Source: WTGU01 sp965242855
Lineage (GTDB): Bacteria > Pseudomonadota > Alphaproteobacteria > UBA828
NCBI GenBank assembly: GCA_965242855.1
Contig: OZ251509.1
Span: forward strand, 1,364,001 to 1,428,000
DNA length: 64,000 nucleotides
Reading direction: 5' to 3'
This document shows, one piece after another, positions 34,376 through 43,484 of the stretch (the stretch's first letter is position 1; each line of letters starts with the position of its first letter). The position numbers were made by a program, and so were the translations under genes. The notes beneath the pieces were generated by a model, which was not told the origin of the DNA, did not search any database, and saw nothing but the letters and a program-made list of their open reading frames with translations.

Positions 34376-35821
34376 ATGCCCGGAGCGGTGAACTTCATCC
34401 TCAACGACGAGGCGGTCGCGGTCCGCGACGCCGCGCCGACGACGACGGCGCTCGACTGGCTGCGCGGCCCGGCGGGCCTGCCCGGCACCAAGGAAGGCTG
34501 CGCCGAAGGGGATTGCGGCGCCTGCACCATCGTCCTCGGCAGCGAGAGCCGCGGCCGGATGCGCTACGAGGCGGTGAACGCCTGCCTGATGGCGCTGCCC
34601 CAGCTGGACGGCAAGCTCGTCCTCACGGTGGAAGGGCTGGCGGACGCGCGCGGCGCGCTGCATCCGGTGCAGCGGGCGCTGGTCGAGACCGACGGCACGC
34701 AATGCGGCTTCTGCACGCCCGGCTTCGTCATGGCGCTCTTCGCCTTCGCCCATTCGGGCGAGGCGGCGGACGACGATGCCGTCCACGACGCCCTCGCCGG
34801 CAATCTCTGCCGCTGCACGGGCTACCGGCCCATCGTGGACGCCGCGAAGCGCGTGGGCGGGCGGGTCGCGGACGGGTTCGCCGCGCGCGAAGGGGAGATC
34901 GCGGCGCGGGTGGCGGCGCTGCCGCGCGACGGCGCCAGGGCCTACGCCGCGGGGGGCCGGCACTTCTTCGCGCCGCGCTCGCTGGCCGGCCTCGCCCGCC
35001 TCCGCGCCGCCCATCCGCAAGCCCGCCTGCTGGCCGGCGGCACCGACCTCGGCCTCGCCTTCGGCAAGGAGCGCCGGCCCGTCGAGACCCTGATCTCCGT
35101 CTCCCGCGTGCCGCGGCTGCGGCGCATCGAGCGGCGCGGGCGCCACCTGGAGATCGGCGCCGCGGCGCCCCTGGCGCAGGCGCTGCCCGCCATCGACGCA
35201 CTCTATCCGGCGTTCGCCCGCCTGCTCCGGCGCTTCGGCTCGCGCCAGATCCGCAACCTCGCCACCTTGGGCGGCAACGTCTGCACCGCCTCGCCGATCG
35301 GCGACGCTCTGCCCTGTCTGCTCGCGCTCGAAGCGACGGTCCTCCTGCGCCGGGCCGCCGTGCGCCGCACGCTGCCGATCGAGGATTTCCTCGTCGGCTA
35401 CCGGAGAACCGCGCTCGCGCCGGGCGAGTTCCTCGAAGCCGTCCGCATCCCCGTCCTCGCCGAGGGCACGCGGTTCCACGCCTGGAAGGTCTCCAAGCGA
35501 TTCGACCAGGACATCTCGGCGGTGGTCGGCGCCTATCGCTTGCGCGTCGAGGGCGGGGTCGTGGCCGACCTGCGCATCGCCTATGGCGGCATGGCGGCGA
35601 CGCCGAAACGCGCCCGCGCCTGCGAGGCGGCCCTGCTGGGCAAGCCCTGGACCGGCGCCGCGGCCATGGCCGCCGCGGCCGCGATGGCGGAGGACTACGC
35701 GCCCATCGGCGATTTTCGCGCAAGCGCCGGATACCGCGCCCGCGTCGCCGCCAACCTGCTGCGCAGGCTCCATCTGCGAAGCGCCGGCGGCCCGGCGCCG
35801 CTCGAGGTGGCCGCGCTGTGA
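34376..35821 (+). CDS. xdhA: Xanthine dehydrogenase small subunit (2Fe-2S and FAD)
   Basis: A 481-residue iron-sulfur flavoprotein subunit. Residues 1 to about 160 carry two 2Fe-2S sites, GCAEGDCGACTIVL and CGFCTPGF with CRCTGYRPI. The FAD domain follows (LLAGGTDLGL, then TLGGNVCTASPIGD) with a CO_deh_flav_C end. With XdhB it oxidises hypoxanthine to xanthine and urate, passing electrons to NAD+. The ATG at 34376 precedes FILNDEAV, the usual start. The stop overlaps the xdhB GTG (GTGA). No xdhC insertion factor gene is in the window. Confidence 0.93.
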   Translation: MPGAVNFILNDEAVAVRDAAPTTTALDWLRGPAGLPGTKEGCAEGDCGACTIVLGSESRGRMRYEAVNACLMALPQLDGKLVLTVEGLADARGALHPVQRALVETDGTQCGFCTPGFVMALFAFAHSGEAADDDAVHDALAGNLCRCTGYRPIVDAAKRVGGRVADGFAAREGEIAARVAALPRDGARAYAAGGRHFFAPRSLAGLARLRAAHPQARLLAGGTDLGLAFGKERRPVETLISVSRVPRLRRIERRGRHLEIGAAAPLAQALPAIDALYPAFARLLRRFGSRQIRNLATLGGNVCTASPIGDALPCLLALEATVLLRRAAVRRTLPIEDFLVGYRRTALAPGEFLEAVRIPVLAEGTRFHAWKVSKRFDQDISAVVGAYRLRVEGGVVADLRIAYGGMAATPKRARACEAALLGKPWTGAAAMAAAAAMAEDYAPIGDFRASAGYRARVAANLLRRLHLRSAGGPAPLEVAAL

Positions 35822-38133
35822 GCGCCGGCATCCGCGGCGGCGTCCATCGCGCGGTCCGCCACGACAGCGCGGAGAAGCACGTGACGGGGAAGGCCGTCTA
35901 TATCGACGATATGCCGGCGATTCCGGGCGCGCTGGAAGGGGCGCTCGTCACCAGCCCGCTGGCGCATGCGCGCATCCGGCGGATCGACACGCGCCGCGCC
36001 GCCGCGCTGCCCGGCGTCGGCGCCGCGGTGACGGCGGCGGACATTCCCGGCGTCAACGACGTGGCCCCGATCTTCCCCGGCGAGCCGGTCCTGGCGGAAG
36101 GCGTCGCCGAGTATCACGGCCATCCCGTGGCGGCGGTCGCCGCGGCGACCCGCGACGGCGCGCGCGCGGCGGCGGCGCTGGTGGACGTGGACTACGAAGA
36201 ACTGCCGCCGGTCCTCTCCATCGAGGAGGCCCTGGAGAAGGAGCGCTACGTCCACGCGCCGCAGATCATGCGCCGGGGCGACGCGGGCGCCGCCATCGCC
36301 GCCGCGCCCCGCAGGCTGCGGGGCGACGTGCGCTGCGGCGGGCAGGATCACTTCTACCTCGAAGGGCAGATCGCGCTCGCGGTTCCGCAGGAGGACCGCG
36401 ACATGCTGGTCTACAGCTCGACGCAGCACCCGAGCGAGGCGCAGCACGCCGTGGCGCGGGTCCTGGGCCTGCCGAACAACGCGGTGACGGTGGAGATCCG
36501 GCGCGTCGGCGGCGGCTTCGGCGGCAAGGAGAGCCAGGCGACGGGCATCGCGGCGCTCGCCGCCTTGCTCGCCTGGAAGGCCGGGCGGCCGGTCAAGCTG
36601 CGCCTCTCGCGCGACGACGACATGATCGTCACCGGCAAGCGGCATGACTTCCTGTTCCGCTACGAGGCCGGGTTCGACGACGACGGCGCGATCCTGGGGC
36701 TCGACATGGCGCTCGCGGCCCGCGCCGGCAACGTCGCCGACCTGACGACGGCGGTGCTCGCCCGCGCCCTCTGCCACGCGGACAACTGCTACTGGCTGCC
36801 GGACGTCCTGTTCCGGGGCTATGCCTGCCGGACGAACACGGTCTCCAACACCGGGTTCCGCGGCTTCGGCGGGCCGCAGGGGATGCTCGCCATCGAGACC
36901 GTGATCGAGCACGTGGCGCGCAGCCTGGGCCTCGCGCCCGACGCCGTCCGCCGTCGCAACTACTACGGGAAGGAGCGCCGCAACGTCACCCCCTACGGCC
37001 AGACCGTCGCGGACAACATCATTCCGGAGGTGGTGGAGCGGCTCGAACGGGAGAGCGCGCTCGCCCGCCGCCGGGAGGAGGCGCGGGCCTTCAACCGGAC
37101 GAGCCCGGTCGTCAGGAAGGGCCTCGCCCTGATGCCGGTCAAGTTCGGCATCTCCTTCAACCTGACGACGCTCAACCAGGCCGGCGCGCTCGTGCACGTC
37201 TATACGGACGGCAGCGTGCATCTGAACCACGGCGGCACGGAGATGGGGCAGGGGCTGTTCGTCAAGATCGCCCAGGTGGTCGCCGAGACCTTCCAGATCG
37301 ACATCGACGCCGTGAAGATCACGGCGACGACCACGGCCAAGGTGCCCAACACATCGGCGACCGCGGCCTCCTCCGGCTCCGACCTGAACGGCATGGCGGC
37401 CCGCGACGCCGCCTTGCGGATCAGGGAGCGCATGGCCGAGGTCGCCGCCGCGCATTTCGAGGTGGCCCGCGCGGAGATCGCCTTCGCCGACAACCGGGTC
37501 CACGCCGGCAACCGCAACATGCCCTTCGGCGCGCTGGCGGCGCTCTGCTGGCGGGAGCGCGTGTCGCTGTCGGCGACCGGCTTCTACCGGACCCCGGACA
37601 TCGAATGGGACGGCGAGGCGATGCGGGGGCGGCCCTATTACTACTTCGCCTACGGCGCCTGCGTCGCCGAGGTCGCCGTCGATACCTTGACGGGGGAGAA
37701 CCGCGTGCTCCGCGCCGACCTGCTCCAGGATTGCGGCGCCTCGCTCAACCCGGCCGTCGATCTGGGGCAGATCGAGGGGGCGTTCGTCCAGGGCATGGGC
37801 TGGCTCACCACGGAGGAGCTGTGGTGGGACGGCGCCGGCCGCCTGCGCACTCACGGCCCCTCCACCTACAAGATCCCGGGGAGCCGCGACGTGCCGCCGG
37901 CCTTCGACGCGCGCATCCTGGAAGGCGCGCCCAACCCCGCGCCGACGATCTTCCGCTCCAAGGCCGTCGGCGAGCCGCCCCTGATGCTGGCGCTCGCCGT
38001 CTGGCTGGCGCTCCGCGACGCGATCTCGTCCCTGGCCGACCATCGCCTGTTCGTCGCCCTCGACGCCCCGGCCACCCCCGAACGCGTCCTCGCCGCCATC
38101 GAAGACATCCGCGCCCGCGCCGGCGGGTCGTAG
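35818..38133 (+). CDS. xdhB: Xanthine dehydrogenase large subunit (molybdopterin)
   Basis: A 771-residue catalytic subunit holding the molybdenum cofactor. Key motifs are VYIDDMP at the start, GGGFGGKES, the active-site Arg region FRGFGGPQG, TEMGQGLFVKIAQVVAE and the catalytic Glu in KAVGEPPLMLALAV. These match the bacterial XDH type, separate from aldehyde oxidase-like relatives. The GTG start overlaps the xdhA stop, and both chains should be made together as an (AB)2 enzyme. It converges with dps. Confidence 0.94.
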   Translation: MSAGIRGGVHRAVRHDSAEKHVTGKAVYIDDMPAIPGALEGALVTSPLAHARIRRIDTRRAAALPGVGAAVTAADIPGVNDVAPIFPGEPVLAEGVAEYHGHPVAAVAAATRDGARAAAALVDVDYEELPPVLSIEEALEKERYVHAPQIMRRGDAGAAIAAAPRRLRGDVRCGGQDHFYLEGQIALAVPQEDRDMLVYSSTQHPSEAQHAVARVLGLPNNAVTVEIRRVGGGFGGKESQATGIAALAALLAWKAGRPVKLRLSRDDDMIVTGKRHDFLFRYEAGFDDDGAILGLDMALAARAGNVADLTTAVLARALCHADNCYWLPDVLFRGYACRTNTVSNTGFRGFGGPQGMLAIETVIEHVARSLGLAPDAVRRRNYYGKERRNVTPYGQTVADNIIPEVVERLERESALARRREEARAFNRTSPVVRKGLALMPVKFGISFNLTTLNQAGALVHVYTDGSVHLNHGGTEMGQGLFVKIAQVVAETFQIDIDAVKITATTTAKVPNTSATAASSGSDLNGMAARDAALRIRERMAEVAAAHFEVARAEIAFADNRVHAGNRNMPFGALAALCWRERVSLSATGFYRTPDIEWDGEAMRGRPYYYFAYGACVAEVAVDTLTGENRVLRADLLQDCGASLNPAVDLGQIEGAFVQGMGWLTTEELWWDGAGRLRTHGPSTYKIPGSRDVPPAFDARILEGAPNPAPTIFRSKAVGEPPLMLALAVWLALRDAISSLADHRLFVALDAPATPERVLAAIEDIRARAGGS

Positions 38134-38141
38134 CTTTTTCA

Positions 38142-38179
38142 CGGCGCGCGGGTCTCCAGGCGCGCGCAGCCGCCTTTTT
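38142..38179 (+). terminator. Probable terminator after xdhB
   Basis: In the 54-bp gap between the convergent xdhB and dps genes, an imperfect GC-rich hairpin (GGCGCGCG with CGCGCGC across GGTCTCCAGG) is followed by TTTTT at 38175-38179 on the plus strand. A second T5 run at 38135-38139 lies before the hairpin. It could stop xdhAB transcription ahead of dps. Confidence 0.4.
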
Positions 38180-38187
38180 CCGTGGCG

Positions 38188-38679
38188 TCAGGCGCCGGCC
38201 TGGGCGTGGGCTTCCACCAGCCAGAGGTTCTTGTCGATGTCGCGCGAGATGCCGATGAAGAGGTCTTCCGTGTCGGCATCGCCGATCCCGGCCGCCTCGG
38301 CGATGGCCGCACGGAGGTTCTTCCCGAAGGCCGCAAGGGCGGTGCTCACGGCCGCGACATGCGCGGTGCCGTCCGTGATGTCGAGCGGGTAGGCGGGCAG
38401 GGTGGAGCCGTCGGCCGCCGCCCTGGCCGTTCCCTCTGCGGTAGCGCCGAGGGTGGTGATCCGCTCGGCCAGATCGTCGACATGCGCCAGCATCCGCCCG
38501 TGGATGGCGTCGAACAGCTCGTGCAGCGCGATGAAGTGCGGGCCCTTGACGTTCCAGTGCGCCTGCTTCATCTGCGTCGCCAAGTCCACGGCGTCCGCCA
38601 GCCGGGCGTTCAGCAGCCCGGCGAGCGCGGCGCGGGCGTTCTCGGGGATGTCGATCCTGGTGGGGTGCATGCGCGCCAT
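38188..38679 (-). CDS. dps: Dps family DNA-binding ferritin
   Basis: A 163-residue Dps-type ferritin that oxidises and stores iron and shields DNA in stress. The ferroxidase signature QMKQAHWNVKGPHFIALHELFDAIHGRMLAHVDDLAER (key residues His and Asp/Glu in AHWN, H..FD and HVD-LAER) is complete. The length is typical. GAGGAG lies 8 nt before the ATG at 38679; a second Met three codons later is possible. It stands as a single gene, convergent with xdhB. Confidence 0.94.
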   Translation of the reverse strand: MARMHPTRIDIPENARAALAGLLNARLADAVDLATQMKQAHWNVKGPHFIALHELFDAIHGRMLAHVDDLAERITTLGATAEGTARAAADGSTLPAYPLDITDGTAHVAAVSTALAAFGKNLRAAIAEAAGIGDADTEDLFIGISRDIDKNLWLVEAHAQAGA

Positions 38680-38853
38680 GGCGTCGCTCCTCGTTGCGCC
38701 GGTCTCCCGGATGTCGGTTCCGGCGGCGCCCTTTGCAAGGGGTCTTTTCCGCCCCCGAATCGTCCTGCGGGTGCGGGCGCGGTTGGAACGGGGAGGCCGC
38801 CTCGGCTACCCTCCGCCCCGGACGGCGCGCTGCGGGCTGCGGGGAAGACGGCC

Positions 38854-39684
38854 ATGAGAAGAGGACTCCGCTTCGGTTTCCGGTGCGCCGCGGCGCTCGC
38901 GCTGCCCGCCTTGCTCGCGTTCGCCGGCGGCGCCAACGCCGAGGGCGGCGGCGCGACCTTCGCCTGGGGCGAGACCTATGCGGGCGCGTTCGCCGGCGTG
39001 GGCCGCGCGGACAACCGGATCGTCGACCGGGACGGCTTCTCGAACTGGGGAAATCCCGGTTGGGCCGTGGATTATCGCGACAGCGGGTTCATGGGCGGCG
39101 TCCTGCTCGGCAAGAAGTTCGCCGTCGGCGGCGTGCCGCTCAGGATCGAGCTCGACGGCGCCTTCGGCGGCCCGTCGGCGGCGACGAACCGGATCGACCC
39201 GTCCCCCGTCCCCGTTCAGCCTCCGCCCGGGGGGCACGACGAGACGGTGGTTTCCGAGTATCGCTGGGTCGCCACGGCGCGCGCCGGGATCGAGCGGGCG
39301 ACCGGGCCGGTGACGCTCTTCGCCGCCGCGGGGCTGGCGGTCGCGCGGATCGAGAACGCGCTGACCGACCTCGATCGCAGCCTCGACCGCAGCGTCCAAC
39401 CACCGCGGCCCACGCCCTGGCGGCCCGACCCCGACGATTCCTTCCACGACGGCGCGACGGAAGTGGGGTGGACGGTGGGCGCCGGAATCGAAACCGATCT
39501 GGCCGACGGCTGGGCGCTGCGGCTGGAAGGCACGTATCTGGATTTCGGGCGCGGCGCCCACCGCGCGAACCCTTCCGCCAACGACCGCTGCTGCGGGCGC
39601 GGAACCCCACGAAGGCCCGTGTCCTACACCGTCGACAACAGGCTCGGCATGGTCCGCCTGGCGGTCGTTCGCCGGTTCGACTGA
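38854..39684 (+). CDS. Outer membrane beta-barrel protein (Opa/Omp25-like)
   Basis: A 276-residue exported protein: signal peptide (residues 1-29, ending GGANAEG), a first strand TFAWGETYAGAFAGVGRAD, alternating hydrophobic strands and Gly/Asp-rich loops (SGFMGGVLLGKKFAVGG, WVATARAGIERATGPVTLFAA, VGWTVGAGIETDLADGWALR), and an aromatic C-terminal residue pattern (LAVVRRFD) suited to barrel assembly. This matches the 8-stranded outer membrane proteins common in alphaproteobacteria. The role is structural or surface-related; nothing here shows a specific ligand. Confidence 0.8.
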   Translation: MRRGLRFGFRCAAALALPALLAFAGGANAEGGGATFAWGETYAGAFAGVGRADNRIVDRDGFSNWGNPGWAVDYRDSGFMGGVLLGKKFAVGGVPLRIELDGAFGGPSAATNRIDPSPVPVQPPPGGHDETVVSEYRWVATARAGIERATGPVTLFAAAGLAVARIENALTDLDRSLDRSVQPPRPTPWRPDPDDSFHDGATEVGWTVGAGIETDLADGWALRLEGTYLDFGRGAHRANPSANDRCCGRGTPRRPVSYTVDNRLGMVRLAVVRRFD

Positions 39685-39731
39685 CGGCCGCGCGCTTGCG
39701 ACGCCGCGGCCAAGCTGATACCACCGCCGCC

Positions 39732-40421
39732 ATGCGCCGGAAGGTCCGCCTCGCAGCCTCCATTCTGGCGGCGAACCATGCGCGCCTTGGCGAGGAGGTG
39801 CGGGCCATTTCCGATGCCGGCGCCGACATGATCCACGTCGACGTGATGGACGGGCACTTCGTCCCCAACCTGACGATGGGCGCGGGCATGGTGGCGGCGC
39901 TGCGGCCCCACAGCGCGCTGCCTTTCGACGTCCATCTCATGGTCCGCCCGGCGGATGCCTTCGTCGATGCCTTCGCCGAGGCGGGTGCGGACTGCATCAC
40001 CGTCCACGCCGAGGCGGGGCCGCATCTGCACCGGACGCTCCAGCGCATCCGGGCGGGCGGCAAGCGGGCGGGGGTCGCCATCAATCCGGCGACGCCGGCC
40101 GAGGCCGTGGACCCGGTGCTGGACGAGGTCGATCTGGTGCTGGCGATGACGGTGAATCCGGGGTTCGGCGGCCAGACCTTCATCGCCGGCCAGCTCCGCA
40201 AGATCGGCGCCTTGCGGCGTCTCGTCGACGACTGCGGGCGCGCCGTCGATCTGGCCGTCGACGGCGGGATCGACGCCGCCACGGCGGGCGGCGCCGTCGC
40301 CGCTGGCGCCGATGTGCTGGTCGCCGGCACGGCGAGTTTCGCCGGCGGCCGGGCGGCCTATCCCGGCAACCTCGCTCGCTTGAGGACGGCGGCCGAGAGC
40401 GGCCGTGCGCTCGCTTCGTAG
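39732..40421 (+). CDS. rpe: Ribulose-phosphate 3-epimerase
   Basis: A 229-residue TIM-barrel enzyme interconverting ribulose 5-phosphate and xylulose 5-phosphate. Motifs: SILAANHARLGEE, HVDVMDGHFVPNLTMG (metal-binding His and catalytic Asp), PFDVHLMV, MTVNPGFGGQTFI and LAVDGGI with GADVLVAGTA for phosphate binding. Slightly unusual is an Ala in SILAAN where most have SILSAD. It lies 12 bp before the heparinase II/III-like gene, an arrangement common in alphaproteobacteria. Confidence 0.95.
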   Translation: MRRKVRLAASILAANHARLGEEVRAISDAGADMIHVDVMDGHFVPNLTMGAGMVAALRPHSALPFDVHLMVRPADAFVDAFAEAGADCITVHAEAGPHLHRTLQRIRAGGKRAGVAINPATPAEAVDPVLDEVDLVLAMTVNPGFGGQTFIAGQLRKIGALRRLVDDCGRAVDLAVDGGIDAATAGGAVAAGADVLVAGTASFAGGRAAYPGNLARLRTAAESGRALAS

Positions 40422-40433
40422 CCTCACGCGCCC

Positions 40434-42092
40434 ATGAGCGACCGGGAAGGGCAGGCGCCCGGCGGCTTCCTCGACGCCCTGCGCCGGCTCGGCCGGCGCT
40501 CCACGGCGCCGCTCGCGGGCCACAGGCCGGACCGTCTCCTCCACGCGCCGCTCGATCTCCTTCCCGGCACCGCCGAGCACGGCGCGGCGCTGCTCGCGGG
40601 CACCTACGATTTCGGTGGCCAGACGGTCCGCGCCGCCGATCCGGGCGCAGGCGACGACATCCCCTGGCGGCATCGGGAGGCCGGCGACGACTGGTTCGCC
40701 GAGCTCCACGGCTTCGCCTGGCTGCGCGATCTGCGCGCGGCGGACACGGAGCGGGCGCCGGCGCACGGCCGCGCGATGGTGCTCGATTGGCTGCGCCGAC
40801 AGCGCAACGTCGACCGCGCGGGGGCCTGGCGGCCCGAGCTCGTGGGGCAGCGGCTCTCGTCCTGGCTCGCCCATGGCGCGTTTCTTCTGCGGGGCGCCGA
40901 CGACGATTTCACCCGGCGCTTCTACCGGGCGCTCGATCTGCACGCGCGCCATCTGGCGTCCGCCGCCCGCGGCGCGCGGGCGGGGGTGTCCGCGCTCGTC
41001 GCCTGCAAGGGGCTGGTCCTGGGCGGCATCTGCCTGCCCGAAGGCGAGCGCCGCGCGGCGCACGGCCTCAAGCTCCTGGAGGCGGCGTTGCAACGGCAGG
41101 TGCTGGAGGACGGCAGCCACGTCGAGCGCAATCCGTCGGCGCATCTGGCGGCCATGCGCCATCTCGCGGAGCTGCGCGAGACCCTCGACGCGGCGGGCCG
41201 CCCCGCGCACCCGGCGCTTTCCTCCGGGCTCGCCCGGCTGGCGCCGGCGCTGCGCATGTTCCGCCACGGCGACGGCCGGCTCGCGCTCTTCAACGCCGGT
41301 ATCGAGGAGGAGCGGTGGCTCGTCGATCTCGCCCTGGCCCGGGCGCCGACCGAAGGCCCCGTCCTGCTCGACGCGACCGAGACCGGCTTCCGCCGCATCG
41401 AGGGGAAGCGCGCGACGCTGATCGCGGACATGGGCCGGCCCCCCGTCGCCGGGCGCTGGGCCCATGCCGGCACCCTCGGCTTCGAGATGAGCGTCGGCGC
41501 GGAGCGCCTCGTCGTCAATTGCGGCGGCTGGCGCGGCGGCGACGCGGAGTGGCGCCGGGTGCTGCGCGCCACCGCGGCGCACAGCACCCTCACCGTGGAC
41601 GACACCAACACGGCGGCGCTGAACGACGACGGCACCATCGCCCACGGCCCGACCAAGGTCGAGGTCGAACGGCACGACCGCGACGGCGCGACCTGGCTCG
41701 ACGCCCGTCACGACGGCTATCTCGAATCGCTCGGCCTGATCCACAGGCGCCGCCTCTACGCCGCCGCCGACGGCGCCGACATCCGCGGCGAGGACACCTT
41801 GATGCGGATCGAGCGGCGGCGGAAGCAGGGGCGGGAATTCGCCGTGCGCTTCCATCTGCACCCGAGCGTGGAATGCGCGATGACGGAGGACCGCAGCGCC
41901 GCCCTGCTGCGCCTGTCGAGCGGCGCCGTCTGGCGGCTTCGCGCCGGCGGTGCCGCGCTCGGCGTGAACGAAAGCGTCTATGCCGGCGACGGCGCGACCC
42001 GCCGCCGCGCTTCCCAGGTCGTGCTGACCGGCCCCGTCCAGGAGGCCACCACCGTCAAATGGGCCCTGCACCCCCTCAAGCGCCCCGGCTGA
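40434..42092 (+). CDS. Heparinase II/III family protein
   Basis: A 552-residue protein with an alpha/alpha-barrel N-terminal half (HREAGDDWFAELHGFAWLRDL; SWLAHGAFLLRG) and a beta-sandwich heparinase II/III C-terminal domain starting near GFEMSVGAERLVVNCGGW, with AAHSTLTVDDTNTA as the conserved core. No signal peptide is obvious. The substrate is not heparin in these species and remains unknown; the gene usually travels with rpe and purH, suggesting a cell-envelope role. Here purH does not follow, and a cold-shock gene comes next. Confidence 0.88.
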   Translation: MSDREGQAPGGFLDALRRLGRRSTAPLAGHRPDRLLHAPLDLLPGTAEHGAALLAGTYDFGGQTVRAADPGAGDDIPWRHREAGDDWFAELHGFAWLRDLRAADTERAPAHGRAMVLDWLRRQRNVDRAGAWRPELVGQRLSSWLAHGAFLLRGADDDFTRRFYRALDLHARHLASAARGARAGVSALVACKGLVLGGICLPEGERRAAHGLKLLEAALQRQVLEDGSHVERNPSAHLAAMRHLAELRETLDAAGRPAHPALSSGLARLAPALRMFRHGDGRLALFNAGIEEERWLVDLALARAPTEGPVLLDATETGFRRIEGKRATLIADMGRPPVAGRWAHAGTLGFEMSVGAERLVVNCGGWRGGDAEWRRVLRATAAHSTLTVDDTNTAALNDDGTIAHGPTKVEVERHDRDGATWLDARHDGYLESLGLIHRRRLYAAADGADIRGEDTLMRIERRRKQGREFAVRFHLHPSVECAMTEDRSAALLRLSSGAVWRLRAGGAALGVNESVYAGDGATRRRASQVVLTGPVQEATTVKWALHPLKRPG

Positions 42093-42275
42093 CGCGCGAA
42101 AAACCCCTTGCAAATCGGCGGGCGATGGCCCAATCAGGGGGCCGACCGGTCGCACGTGGCCTCGATGTATCTTCGCGAACTGTCAGCCAAGCTACTCTGG
42201 AGCACGCTGCGCCCCCATGCCCGCGATACCGCGTGAGCGAAGCATGGGCGTTTCACAACGCGAGAAGGAGTAGCC

Positions 42276-42485
42276 ATGGCTACGGGAACGGTGAAGTGGT
42301 TCAATACGGTCAAGGGTTACGGTTTCATCCAGCCGAGCGACGGTTCCAAGGATGCGTTCGTCCACATCTCCGCGGTCGAGCGCGCGGGCCTCGACGGCCT
42401 GCGCGAAGGCCAGAAGGTCCAGTACGAGCTGACGCCGGGGCGTGACGGCCGCGCCTCCGCCGAGAATCTCGTCGTCCTCGACTGA
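42276..42485 (+). CDS. CspA-family cold-shock protein
   Basis: A 69-residue single cold-shock domain. RNP1 is KGYGFIQP and RNP2 is DAFVHIS, so it binds single-stranded RNA/DNA as a chaperone. AGAAGGAG precedes the ATG. The 5' region back to the heparinase gene is 183 bp with no gene, consistent with the long leader typical of csp genes. A 12-bp-stem hairpin follows the stop. Confidence 0.96.
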   Translation: MATGTVKWFNTVKGYGFIQPSDGSKDAFVHISAVERAGLDGLREGQKVQYELTPGRDGRASAENLVVLD

Positions 42486-42509
42486 GCCTCCGCGCACCGG
42501 CCGGAGCGT

Positions 42510-42536
42510 TGCGCCCCCGGCACGGCCGGGGGCGCA
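42510..42536 (+). terminator. Perfect 12-bp-stem hairpin after the cold-shock gene
   Basis: TGCGCCCCCGGC and GCCGGGGGCGCA pair perfectly around the loop ACG, beginning 24 nt after the stop codon. No T-run follows, so it may be a Rho-assisted terminator or a 3' stabilising structure rather than a classic intrinsic terminator. Confidence 0.55.
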
Positions 42537-42569
42537 GGGCCGTGGCCGGGCGGCGATCTGGAAGGGACC

Positions 42570-42770
42570 ATGCCACGCAAGCCCAACTATCGTTTCGCGC
42601 GTCTTGAACGCGAACGCAACAAGGCCGCCAGGAAGGCCGCCCGCGCCAAGCTCAAGGCCGAGCGGGCGGAATTGCGCAAGCAGGAGAAGGCGGGAACGCC
42701 GGCCGACGAGCCGGCCGAGGGCGGCGCGGACGCCGAGTCCGAGGCGGAGCGGGGCGACGGCCTCGCGTGA
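42570..42770 (+). CDS. Small basic/charged protein of unknown function
   Basis: A 66-residue protein with a basic first half (MPRKPNYRFARLERERNKAA and more Arg/Lys/Ala helix to about residue 40) and an acidic, low-complexity tail (DEPAEGGADAESEAE). Proteins opening RKPNYRFERLERERNKAAK-like occur widely in alphaproteobacteria next to cold-shock genes, as I recall; no function is known. GGAAGGGACC precedes the ATG. The highly charged helix suggests nucleic-acid or ribosome contact, but this is only a guess. Confidence 0.65.
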   Translation: MPRKPNYRFARLERERNKAARKAARAKLKAERAELRKQEKAGTPADEPAEGGADAESEAERGDGLA

Positions 42771-42776
42771 CCGTCC

Positions 42777-43484
42777 TTACGCCGCGCGCCCGGCCTTCGA
42801 AAGGGCGTCGGCGAGCCTGACGGGCTCCGGCAGCCGGTAGCGGGTCGTACAGGCCAGCACCAGCGTCAGCGCCGTGCGCAGGGAAACCCTGTGCCCGGCC
42901 GAGACGTAGACCGGCTGCGTCCGCTCGCGGGTGCGGAGCACGGCGCCGATGCGCTCGCCGGGGCGGAGCGGGCCGTCCGCCAGCAGCCACGCGAAATCCC
43001 CCTTCGCCGGGCCGGGCTCCGCGTGACGGCCGGTGAGCCGCGACTTCGCGACGCCGACGGCGGGCAGGTCCAGCCACAGGCCGAGGTGGCAGGCCAGCCC
43101 GAAGCGCCGCGGATGGGCGTAGCCGTGGCCGTCGCAGAAGACGAGATCGGGCGTCTGGCCGAGCCGTCCCACCGCCTCCAGCAACGCCGGCACCTCGCGG
43201 AAGGACAGCAGGCCCGGGACGTAGGGGAAGGTCGTCGGGCGCTCGATGCGCGCGCGGTCGAGGAGCGCGAGTCCGGGATAGGTCAGCAACACCGCGGCCG
43301 CCCGGGTCACCCGCCCGGAATCGGCGAAGGCCACGTCGAGGCCGGCGATCCGCTTCAGGCCGCGCCGCCCGCCGGGGCCGAGGCGGTCCGACCGCACGAC
43401 CGCGCGCGCGAGCCGCTTCTGGAGCGCGACGGCCTCCTTCGGCGCGAGCGCCCAGGAATGCGGCGGCGGCGCGGCGCGCGCCAT
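42777..43484 (-). CDS. nfi: Endonuclease V (deoxyinosine 3'-endonuclease)
   Basis: A 235-residue DNA repair nuclease cutting the second phosphodiester bond 3' of deoxyinosine. Family motifs are IAGLDVAF with the first metal Asp, YVPGLLSFREVPALL, the central CDGHGYAHPRRFGLACHLG with its Asp and His, and VGVAKSRL; the later GHRVSLRTAL region closes the domain. The ATG shares one base with the RND transporter stop (TGATG), so it is translated from the same message, which is unusual company for this gene. Confidence 0.93.
   Translation of the reverse strand: MARAAPPPHSWALAPKEAVALQKRLARAVVRSDRLGPGGRRGLKRIAGLDVAFADSGRVTRAAAVLLTYPGLALLDRARIERPTTFPYVPGLLSFREVPALLEAVGRLGQTPDLVFCDGHGYAHPRRFGLACHLGLWLDLPAVGVAKSRLTGRHAEPGPAKGDFAWLLADGPLRPGERIGAVLRTRERTQPVYVSAGHRVSLRTALTLVLACTTRYRLPEPVRLADALSKAGRAA

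Noticed and set aside
38182..38680. Long plus-strand frame across 38182-38853 in phase with the beta-barrel gene
   Set aside because: It is antisense to dps, which has a full family signature; the barrel gene has a proper signal peptide starting at 38854.
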